Shown: positions 7,746 through 15,020 of the stretch, one piece after another
Layout: every line of letters starts with the position of its first letter
How positions within the stretch are numbered: position 1 is the stretch's first letter
NCBI GenBank assembly: GCA_963834965.1
Contig: CAWIEI010000031.1
Span: forward strand, 62,001-126,000
DNA length: 64,000 bases
Reading direction: 5' to 3'
From: Fodinibacter sp963834965
Lineage (GTDB): Bacteria > Actinomycetota > Actinomycetes > Actinomycetales > Dermatophilaceae
Position numbers and translations under genes: made by a program
The notes under the pieces: model-generated
What the model saw: the letters and a program-made list of their open reading frames with translations, nothing else
What the model was told of the DNA's origin: nothing
Databases searched by the model: none

Positions 7746-9425
7746 TCACTTCTTGACGGTGACGGTGTCGAACATCTCCGCTGTCAGGGGGCTCGGGACG
7801 AGACCCTCGACGTTGCCGCTGACCACGAGGGCCGGCGGGGAGTGGCTGATCGGGATGCCGGGGATGTACTCCTCGGCGATCTGCTGGTTGATCTTCTTGT
7901 AGGCGGCCTCACGCTCGGCCACGTCGACGATCGCGTCGGCCTTCTTCAGGTCCTGCGAGAGGGTCTTGCCCCACGGGTAGGCCTTGGTGTTGAAGTCGTT
8001 CTGGTCGAGGTTCGCGAAGAACGTGCCGATGAAGTTGTCCGCGGCGTTGTAGTCACCCGTCCAGCCCAGCAGCCAGGCGTCGTACTTGTTGGCGTTGGTG
8101 TCGTCGAGGTAACCGCCGTTCCAGGGCTTGCTCACCGTGTCGACCTTGATGCCGACGGCCTCGAGGTCCTTGGTGAAGGCCGCGTGGATCTTCTGCGGGT
8201 CCGGCATGTACGGGCGGCTGACCTCGGTCGGGAACGCGAACTGCAACGTCATGCCCTCGGCGCCGGCCTGCTTGAGCAGGTCCTTGGCCTTGGCCGGGTC
8301 GTAGCCGCACGGCTGCAGGTCGGTGTTGTAGCCCGACACGGTGTCGGGCATGAACTGGGTCGCGACCTTGGCGCCCTCGGGCAGCTGGGTCTTGACCATC
8401 TGGTCACGGTTGAGCGCGTGACAGATCGCCTGGCGCACCCTGAGGTCCTTGAGCTTGGGGTTCTTCCCGCCGTTCAGGCCCATGTAGAGGATGTTGAACG
8501 CGGGGCGCACGGCGACGTTGTTGCCGTCGTCCTTCAGGCCCTTCCAGTCGACCGGGTTGGGCAGGTCGTAGCCGTCGATCGAACCGGCCTTGAGCTCCTG
8601 GCGGCGGGTGCTCTCGTCGGGGATGATCTTGAAGACGATCTTGGGGGTCTTCGCCTTCTCACCGAAGTACTGGTCGTTGGCCACCAAGGTGACCGTCTTG
8701 TTGGCCTCGTCGTACTTGTCGAGCTTGTACGGCCCGACGCCGACCGGGGCGTTCGCGTAGGCGGGGTACTTGAAGCCCTCACCCTGGGCCACGACGTTGT
8801 TGGCGTCACCGGCCTTGAGCGCGGTGGGCGACTGCATCGAGAACGAGTCGAGCGACAGGATCGTCGGGAAGCTCGAGGTCGAACGGGTGATGTTGATGAC
8901 GGCCGTCGAGGGGTCCTTGACCTCGCACGACTTGTACAGCGACCCCTCGGGCTTGTCGCTGAAGGAGCCGAAGAAGTAGCCCCAGTACTGGGCCGCGGTC
9001 TGCCCCGCGCCCTTCTGGTTGTACATCCGGTCCATGTTGTAGCAGACGGCCTCGGCGTTGAACGGCGTGCCGTCGGAGAACTTGACGTTCTGCTTGAGCT
9101 TGAAGGTCCAGGACAGGCCGTCGGCCGACGGCTCCCAGCTCTCGGCGAGGTCGGGCTCGACGTCGGCGGTGCCGGGCTTGATGCCGAGCAGGCCCGAGTT
9201 GATCTGGCGGGTGACCCGGAAGGTCTCACCGTCGGTGGCGTAGAACGGGTCGAACAGCGCGGGGGCGCCGGCCGCACCGAACGTGAACGTGTCCTTGGTG
9301 CTGCTCGCGCCGCTCGCTCCGCTGGATGCCGTGTTGCCGGAGTTCCGGTCGGACTGCGCGCAGGCGGTCAGGGAGAGGGCGGCCGCCGTCAGAACGACGA
9401 TGGGCACCTTCCGCGTGTGCTTCAT
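7746..9425 (-). CDS. Peptide ABC transporter substrate-binding lipoprotein (SBP family 5)
   Basis: This extracytoplasmic peptide-binding protein has 559 residues. The signal peptide (MKHTRKVPIVVLTAAALSLT) ends in the lipobox LTAC, so it is a lipoprotein. The SBP_bac_5 fold follows, with hallmark segments LAESWEPSADGLSWTFKL, KFSDGTPFNAEAV and VRQAICHALNRDQMV. A Ser/Gly-rich linker separates the lipid anchor from the domain. ATG 9425 is preceded by AGCGAGG eight bases upstream. It is the first and probably best-expressed gene of the operon. A weak TATGGT -10-like box at 9531-9536 would give a leader of about 100 nt. Confidence 0.92.
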   Translation of the reverse strand: MKHTRKVPIVVLTAAALSLTACAQSDRNSGNTASSGASGASSTKDTFTFGAAGAPALFDPFYATDGETFRVTRQINSGLLGIKPGTADVEPDLAESWEPSADGLSWTFKLKQNVKFSDGTPFNAEAVCYNMDRMYNQKGAGQTAAQYWGYFFGSFSDKPEGSLYKSCEVKDPSTAVINITRSTSSFPTILSLDSFSMQSPTALKAGDANNVVAQGEGFKYPAYANAPVGVGPYKLDKYDEANKTVTLVANDQYFGEKAKTPKIVFKIIPDESTRRQELKAGSIDGYDLPNPVDWKGLKDDGNNVAVRPAFNILYMGLNGGKNPKLKDLRVRQAICHALNRDQMVKTQLPEGAKVATQFMPDTVSGYNTDLQPCGYDPAKAKDLLKQAGAEGMTLQFAFPTEVSRPYMPDPQKIHAAFTKDLEAVGIKVDTVSKPWNGGYLDDTNANKYDAWLLGWTGDYNAADNFIGTFFANLDQNDFNTKAYPWGKTLSQDLKKADAIVDVAEREAAYKKINQQIAEEYIPGIPISHSPPALVVSGNVEGLVPSPLTAEMFDTVTVKK

Positions 9426-9729
9426 CGATAAACCTCGCTTGGGTGTGCGAACCTCGAGGCGCCCGGGTCGGACGGTCGAGCTGGGCCCGGCGACGCGGGG
9501 GTGAGACCTCCCCATCCACCGTTGCCGGTGACCATAACGGCAAATGCACCCGGTGAACCGGCGTGACGCGAGTGGTTATCCAAGTGAGACCTCGCGGCTG
9601 CGCAGATCCTCCGGGCCACCTGCTAGGCCCGGCGCGCGGCCGGCGTCGCTCCCGGGGCCGGCATCCCGCGGGTTCTGGGCCCCCTACACCGATTGGGTCT
9701 GGCGTGCAATACCTGAGAGACTGGTGGGT
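9426..9729. promoter_or_regulatory. Divergent intergenic region between the peptide importer and typA
   Basis: This 304-bp gap holds the promoters of two divergent units. On the minus strand TATGGT (9536-9531) with GGTTCA 17 bp upstream is a weak candidate for the importer. On the plus strand no convincing -35/-10 pair was found for typA; CAATAC at about 9707-9712 is the nearest -10-like string. No gene, riboswitch-like structure or strong repeat is seen in the gap. Confidence 0.3.
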
Positions 9730-11625
9730 ATGTCTGTCTCCCACCGCGTCGACCTTCGTAACGTCGCCATCGTCGCCCACGTCGACCACGGCAAGACCAC
9801 CCTGGTCGACAAGATGCTCTGGCAGTCGGGCGCGTTCGGCGAGCACGACCACATCGCCGACCGGGCGATGGACAGTGGTGACCTCGAGCGCGAGAAGGGC
9901 ATCACGATCCTCGCGAAGAACACCGCGGTGCGGTACGCGGGCAAGGCCGCGGTCGAGGCCGGCATCCCCGGTGGGATGACGATCAACATCATCGACACCC
10001 CGGGCCACGCCGACTTCGGGGGCGAGGTCGAGCGCGGCCTGTCGATGGTCGACGGCGTCGTGCTGCTCGTCGACGCCAGCGAGGGCCCGCTGCCGCAGAC
10101 CCGTTTCGTGCTGCGCAAGGCGCTCGCGCTGAAGATGCCCGTCGTGCTGTGCATCAACAAGGTCGACCGCCCCGACGCCCGCATCGCCGAGGTCGTCGAC
10201 GAGGTCTACGAGCTGTTCATGGACCTCCTGGTCGACGCCGACCACCACCAGGACCAGCTCGAGTTCCCCATCGTCTACGCCTCGGCCAAGGCCGGCCGCG
10301 CGTCGCTGACCCGCCCCGTCGACGGCGGCATGCCCGACGGCGACGACCTCGAGCCGCTCTTCCGCACCATCATCGAGACCATCCCGGCCCCGTCCTACGA
10401 CGACGAGGCCCCGCTGCAGGCGCACGTCACCAACCTCGACGCCTCCAACTTCCTGGGCCGGCTCGCGCTGCTGCGCGTGCACAACGGCACCATCCGCAAG
10501 GGCCAGCAGGTCGCCTGGTGCCGCCGCGACGGCTCGATCACCTCGGTCAAGATCACCGAGCTGCTGATGACCGAGGCCCTCGAGCGCCGCTCGGCCGACT
10601 CCGCCGGCCCGGGCGACATCATCGCCGTGGCCGGCATCCCCGAGATCACCATCGGCGAGACCCTCGCCGACCTCGACGACCCGCGCCCGCTGCCCCTCAT
10701 CACCGTCGACGAGCCGGCGATCTCGATGACGATCGGCATCAACACCAGCCCGATGGCGGGCCGCGTCAAGGGTGCCAAGGTCACCGCGCGCCTGGTCAAG
10801 GACCGCCTCGACCGCGAGCTCGTCGGCAACGTGTCGATGCGCGTGCTGCCGACCGAGCGCCCCGACGCCTGGGAGGTGCAGGGCCGGGGCGAGCTCGCGC
10901 TCGCGATCCTCGTCGAGCAGATGCGGCGCGAGGGCTACGAGCTCACCGTCGGCAAGCCGGTCGTCGTCACCCGCGAGGTCGACGGCAAGGTGCACGAGCC
11001 GATCGAGCGGGTCACCATCGACACCCCCGAGGAGTACCTCGGCCCGATCACCCAGCTGCTCGCCGCCCGCAAGGGCCGCCTGGAGCAGATGACCAACCAC
11101 GGCACCGGGTGGGTGCGCATGGAGTACCTGGTGCCCTCGCGCGGCCTGATCGGCTTCCGCACCCAGTTCCTCACCGACACCCGGGGCACCGGCATCGCCA
11201 ACCACGTGTTCGAGGGCTACGAGCCCTGGGCCGGCGACATCTCGACCCGGATCAGCGGCTCGCTCGTCGCCGACCGCTCCGGCGCGGCCACCGCCTACGC
11301 CATGGCCAACCTGCAGGAGCGCGGCTCGATGTTCATCGCGCCCACCACCGAGGTCTACGAGGGCATGATCGTCGGCGAGAACTCCCGGGTCGACGACATG
11401 GACGTCAACATCACCAAGGAGAAGAAGCTGACCAACGTGCGCTCCGCCGGTGCCGACGTGCTCGAGCGCCTCGCGCCGCCGCGCACCCTGTCGCTGGAGC
11501 AGTCGCTGGAGTTCTGCCGCGAGGACGAGTGCGTCGAGGTCACCCCCGAGGGCATCCGCCTGCGCAAGGTGGAGCTCGACCAGACCCTGCGGGCCCGCGC
11601 GGCCGCCCGGGCGAGGCGGAGCTGA
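9730..11625 (+). CDS. typA: Ribosome-associated translational GTPase TypA/BipA
   Basis: This 631-residue translation-factor GTPase binds the 70S ribosome and supports ribosome assembly and stress adaptation. The G motifs are intact: G1 AHVDHGKTTLVDKM, G2 with EREKGITI, G3 DTPGHADF, G4 NKVDRPDAR and G5 SAKAG. EF-G-like domains III and V and the TypA C-terminal domain (around residues 400-610) follow. I chose ATG 9730 because it directly precedes the conserved HRVDLRNVAIVAH. The protein is the usual length. The lpqW-like gene starts 7 bp after its stop, the same order as in mycobacteria. Confidence 0.95.
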   Translation: MSVSHRVDLRNVAIVAHVDHGKTTLVDKMLWQSGAFGEHDHIADRAMDSGDLEREKGITILAKNTAVRYAGKAAVEAGIPGGMTINIIDTPGHADFGGEVERGLSMVDGVVLLVDASEGPLPQTRFVLRKALALKMPVVLCINKVDRPDARIAEVVDEVYELFMDLLVDADHHQDQLEFPIVYASAKAGRASLTRPVDGGMPDGDDLEPLFRTIIETIPAPSYDDEAPLQAHVTNLDASNFLGRLALLRVHNGTIRKGQQVAWCRRDGSITSVKITELLMTEALERRSADSAGPGDIIAVAGIPEITIGETLADLDDPRPLPLITVDEPAISMTIGINTSPMAGRVKGAKVTARLVKDRLDRELVGNVSMRVLPTERPDAWEVQGRGELALAILVEQMRREGYELTVGKPVVVTREVDGKVHEPIERVTIDTPEEYLGPITQLLAARKGRLEQMTNHGTGWVRMEYLVPSRGLIGFRTQFLTDTRGTGIANHVFEGYEPWAGDISTRISGSLVADRSGAATAYAMANLQERGSMFIAPTTEVYEGMIVGENSRVDDMDVNITKEKKLTNVRSAGADVLERLAPPRTLSLEQSLEFCREDECVEVTPEGIRLRKVELDQTLRARAAARARRS

Positions 11626-11631
11626 GCCCTG

Positions 11632-13476
11632 GTGGCCCGCAAGCACAACGGAGGCACGCCCCCCGAGCCGACTCGAGCGAGCCGTCGCGCGCGTCGGCGT
11701 AGGCCGGGGCTCGTGGCGACCCTCCTCGGAGCCGTGCTCGCGGTCGCCCTGGTCTTCGCGGGGGCGCTGGCGCTGCGCCAGGAGCCCCCGGCCGACCCCG
11801 ATAAGGCCACACCCACCTCCGCGGTCGGTGACCGCGTCGACACCGACGGCGGCACGCTGCACGCCCTCTCGCTGGGCCCGGTCGCCACCTGGGACCCGCA
11901 GCGGATCGCCTCGCGCGACGACGTCGCGTTCGCGAGCCGGGTCTACGCCCGCACCCTGACCGCCTACGCGCCCGACACCGACCCCGACCAGCAGGCCCGG
12001 CTCGTCGGCGACCTCGCGACGAGCACCGGCACGCCGAGCAAAGACCTCAAGACCTGGTCGTTCACCCTGCGCGAGGGCGTGCGTTGGCAGGACGGCAGCC
12101 CGGTGACCTGCGCCGACGTGGCCTACGGCATCTCGCGCACCTTCGCCACCGACGTCGTCAAGGGCGGCCCCACCGACGCGCTCGCGGTGCTCGCCATCGC
12201 GCGCCAGCCCGACGGCCGCAGCACCTACCCGGGCCCCTACGCCAAGGGAGCGGCGGCCGCGGCGGCGCAGAAGGCGTTCGACAAGGCCGTCTCCTGCAAC
12301 GGCCAGACCATCACCTTCACGCTGAGCTCCCCGCTGAGCGACTTCAACGAGCTGGTCAGCCAGCCGGCGTTCGGGCCGGTCAAGAAGACCGCCGACCGCG
12401 GCGCCGACGGCACCTACGAGGTGTTCTCCGCCGGGCCGTACCTGCTCAAGGGTCCATGGGTGGCCGGGAAGGGCGGCACCTGGGTGCGCAACCCGAACTG
12501 GAGCCGGGCCAGCGACCCGGTGCGCCGGGGCCACCCCGACTCGATCGTCTACCAGGAGGGCCTGGACACCCAGGCCGTCGCCCAGCAGCTGATGGCCGAC
12601 GGCGACAGCGGCCGGGTCTCGGTGTCGCTCGGCTCCGCGCCGCCGGCCATCCAGCAGCAGATCACCGCCGTCGCGAGCCTCGAGGAGCGCTCGGTCAACC
12701 CGCGCACGGGCGTGGTCGACTACCTCGTGCCCAACGCGCGCAGCAAGGTGTTCGCCGACGAGAAGGTGCGCCTGGCCCTGGCGACCGCCACCAACCGCGA
12801 CGCCTACGTCACCGCCATCGGGGGCCGCACCGCGGCCGAGCCCGCGCGCTCGCTCATCCCCAGCTCGCTCCCCGCAGCGCACGAGGCCGACCCGGTCGGT
12901 GCCGGCACCCGAGGCGACGCCGCCCGCGCGAGGGCGCTGCTGACCCAGGCCGGGGTCACGACCCCTGTGCCGTTCACGGTGGCCTACCGCTCGAACCCCA
13001 CCGCCGACAAGGCGATGGCCGCGCTCGTCGCCGGATGGCGCCTGGCCGGGTTCGACCCCACGGCGCGACCCATCACCGAGGACTACTTCACGGCGATCAG
13101 CGACCCGAAGCTCGCCAGCAAGGTCGACCTGTTCTGGTCGAACTGGGCACCGGCCTGGGCCTCGGCCTCGACGATCCTGCCGCCGCTGTTCGACAGCTCG
13201 ATCAACATCACCAAGGTCGGCCCGGGGCGCGACTACGGCTACTGGGCCGACCCGAAGCTCGACGCGACGATGGCGAAGGTCAACTCGGTCGCCGACCCCG
13301 CCGCCCGCGAGAAGGCCTGGGCCGATGTCGACGTCTCGCTGCTGGCCAAGGGCGCCTATATCGGCCTCGCCGAGCGACGCGCCCTCTACATCGCCGGCTC
13401 CGACGTGCGGAACCTGTCGGCCAACACCGTCGCCGGCGGGGTCATCGAGTTCGCCGACATCGCGGTGGCCAAGTGA
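11632..13476 (+). CDS. LpqW-like membrane-anchored SBP family 5 protein
   Basis: This 614-residue protein is homologous to peptide-binding proteins but has no transporter genes beside it. Its place between typA and mshB is that of mycobacterial LpqW, which is known to influence phosphatidylinositol mannoside and lipoarabinomannan synthesis. An Arg-rich cytoplasmic tail (residues 16-25) and one helix (27-48) anchor it. There is no lipobox cysteine, unlike LpqW, so it should be a type II membrane protein rather than a lipoprotein. The SBP signature appears as LREGVRWQDGSPVTCADVAY. The start is GTG 11632; the end overlaps mshB by four bases (GTGA). The LpqW link rests on synteny and fold, not on measured identity. 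Confidence 0.75.
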   Translation: MARKHNGGTPPEPTRASRRARRRRPGLVATLLGAVLAVALVFAGALALRQEPPADPDKATPTSAVGDRVDTDGGTLHALSLGPVATWDPQRIASRDDVAFASRVYARTLTAYAPDTDPDQQARLVGDLATSTGTPSKDLKTWSFTLREGVRWQDGSPVTCADVAYGISRTFATDVVKGGPTDALAVLAIARQPDGRSTYPGPYAKGAAAAAAQKAFDKAVSCNGQTITFTLSSPLSDFNELVSQPAFGPVKKTADRGADGTYEVFSAGPYLLKGPWVAGKGGTWVRNPNWSRASDPVRRGHPDSIVYQEGLDTQAVAQQLMADGDSGRVSVSLGSAPPAIQQQITAVASLEERSVNPRTGVVDYLVPNARSKVFADEKVRLALATATNRDAYVTAIGGRTAAEPARSLIPSSLPAAHEADPVGAGTRGDAARARALLTQAGVTTPVPFTVAYRSNPTADKAMAALVAGWRLAGFDPTARPITEDYFTAISDPKLASKVDLFWSNWAPAWASASTILPPLFDSSINITKVGPGRDYGYWADPKLDATMAKVNSVADPAAREKAWADVDVSLLAKGAYIGLAERRALYIAGSDVRNLSANTVAGGVIEFADIAVAK

Positions 13477-14354
13477 CCGGGCTGCTCGACGGCCTGCACG
13501 TCGAGGACCGGCCGCCGCGGCTGCTCTTCGTGCACGCGCACCCCGACGACGAGACGCTCGCCACCGGGGTGGCGATCGCCCACCACGTGGCGCGCGGCGA
13601 CGACGTGCACGTGCTCACCTGCACGCTGGGGGAGGAGGGCGAGGTCATCCCCGCCCACCTCGCGCACCTCGAGGGCGCTGAGCGAGACCCGCTCGGTGCC
13701 CACCGGCGCGAGGAGCTGCGGGCCGCGATGGAGGTGCTGGGCGTCACCTCGCACGTGCTCGGCGAGGGCGACGACGGCGACGATGGTGGCTCCGCCTACC
13801 GCGACTCGGGGATGGCGGGCTCCCCGGCCGCCGCGCACCCGCGCGCCTGGGCGGGTGCCGACCTCGCGGATGCCGCGGCCGCCGTGCGCCGGGTGCTCGA
13901 CGAGGTTCGCCCCGACGTCGTCGTCACCTACGACGCGACGGGCGGCTACCGGCATCCCGACCACGTGCGCACCCATGAGGCCACCTGCCGCGCGGTCGCC
14001 TCGTCGGCCGACGCCCCGGTGCTGTATGCGGTGCTCACCCCCCTGTCGTGGGCGGTCGAGGACCGGCTGTGGCTGGCGCAGCACGTGCCCCCGGACCGCG
14101 GACTGGTCGTGCAGGGCCTCGACGACCCGTACATGTCGTCGGTCGTGCCCGACGAGGTGGTGACCCACGCGGTGGTCGACCCGTCGGTGGTGCCGGTGCA
14201 GGCGCGCGCGCTGCTGGCCCACGAGACCCAGGTCGTGGTGGGTGACGGGTGGTATGCCTTGTCCAACCACGTCGTGTCCCGCCTCGCGGGCCGGGAGGGC
14301 TTCGCCCGGCTCGACGCGGCATCCGGCCGGCCGACCAGTGAGGACCCAGCGTGA
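13473..14354 (+). CDS. mshB: N-acetyl-glucosaminyl-inositol deacetylase, mycothiol biosynthesis
   Basis: This 293-residue LmbE-family zinc deacetylase is the second enzymatic step of mycothiol, the actinobacterial low-molecular-weight thiol. Zinc ligands are in AHPDDE (near residue 26) and HPDH (near residue 163). MshB-type features include the insert TLGEEGEVIPAHLAHL and the final LSNHVVSRLAGREGFARLD. GTG 13473 overlaps the stop of the upstream gene (GTGA), so the two are translationally coupled. Related PIG-L deacetylases exist, and a different one lies at 54.8 kb, but the insert and synteny support MshB here. Confidence 0.88.
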   Translation: MTGLLDGLHVEDRPPRLLFVHAHPDDETLATGVAIAHHVARGDDVHVLTCTLGEEGEVIPAHLAHLEGAERDPLGAHRREELRAAMEVLGVTSHVLGEGDDGDDGGSAYRDSGMAGSPAAAHPRAWAGADLADAAAAVRRVLDEVRPDVVVTYDATGGYRHPDHVRTHEATCRAVASSADAPVLYAVLTPLSWAVEDRLWLAQHVPPDRGLVVQGLDDPYMSSVVPDEVVTHAVVDPSVVPVQARALLAHETQVVVGDGWYALSNHVVSRLAGREGFARLDAASGRPTSEDPA

Positions 14355-14848
14355 GTGACGCCCCCATCGAGCCGGCCCGCTTCCGGCAGGCCATGGGCCG
14401 GCTGGCCGCCGGCGTCACGGTGCTCACCACGTTCGCCGAGGGGCACGACCACGCCATGACGGCCGACACCCTCACCTCGGTCTCGCTCGACCCGCTGCTG
14501 GTGCTCGTCTGCGCCGAGGTCGAGACCCGGTGGCACGACGCCGTGCTCGACGCCGGAGTCTTCGGGGCCAGCGTGCTGGCGGCCGACCAGCGCCCGCTCT
14601 CGGCGTGGTTCGCCACCCGCGGCCGCCCGCTGCACGGGCAGCTCGACCGCGCCCCGCACCACCGGGGACCGGTCACCGGCGTCGCGCTGCTCGACGGCGC
14701 GCTGATGCACCTCGAGTGCCGCACCACCGACATCCACCCCGCCGGCGACCACGCGATCGTGGTGGCCGAGGTGCTCTCGATCGCGCTGCCCGACACGGTG
14801 GGCCCCGCCCTGGTGCACTTCCGCGGAGGTTACGGAAGCATCTCGTGA
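14351..14848 (+). CDS. Flavin reductase-like domain protein
   Basis: This 165-residue protein has the flavin reductase/FMN-binding split-barrel fold. Family features are the opening FRQAMGRLAAGVTVLTTF, the central TSVSLDPLLVLVCAEV and FGASVLAADQRPLS, and the closing ALVHFRGGYGSI. Such proteins reduce FMN with NAD(P)H or bind flavin as partners of monooxygenases. GTG 14351 overlaps the mshB stop by four bases. The substrate is unknown and no monooxygenase is adjacent. A hairpin terminator follows its stop. Confidence 0.8.
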   Translation: MSDAPIEPARFRQAMGRLAAGVTVLTTFAEGHDHAMTADTLTSVSLDPLLVLVCAEVETRWHDAVLDAGVFGASVLAADQRPLSAWFATRGRPLHGQLDRAPHHRGPVTGVALLDGALMHLECRTTDIHPAGDHAIVVAEVLSIALPDTVGPALVHFRGGYGSIS

Positions 14849-14858
14849 CGCTCGTGAC

Positions 14859-14881
14859 GCCGCCCGGTGAGATCGGGCGGC
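14859..14881 (+). terminator. Hairpin terminator after the typA-mshB unit
   Basis: GCCGCCCG and CGGGCGGC form a perfect eight-pair stem around a seven-base loop (GTGAGAT), 10 nt past the flavin reductase stop. No T-run follows. The position at the end of the typA, lpqW-like, mshB, reductase unit supports a terminator. Confidence 0.6.
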
Positions 14882-15020
14882 ATGGTCGTGAGGACTGAGA
14901 AGTCCACCACCAGCCACCGCCCCGATGACGACGTCACCTGCACCAATCCCCGACGGTGACCCGGCTCGCCCCTTTATGGTGCGAGTGGCAGAGTTGGTGC
15001 GAGCGGAACGGAACGACCCG

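Noticed and set aside
9226..12882. A very long open frame antisense to typA and the lpqW-like gene.
   Set aside because: It mirrors codon positions of two well-identified genes in GC-rich DNA and contains low-complexity Gly, Val, His and Asp runs with no domain. The same applies to long antisense frames at 40-1452, 25628-27964, 28830-30494 and 33991-36183.
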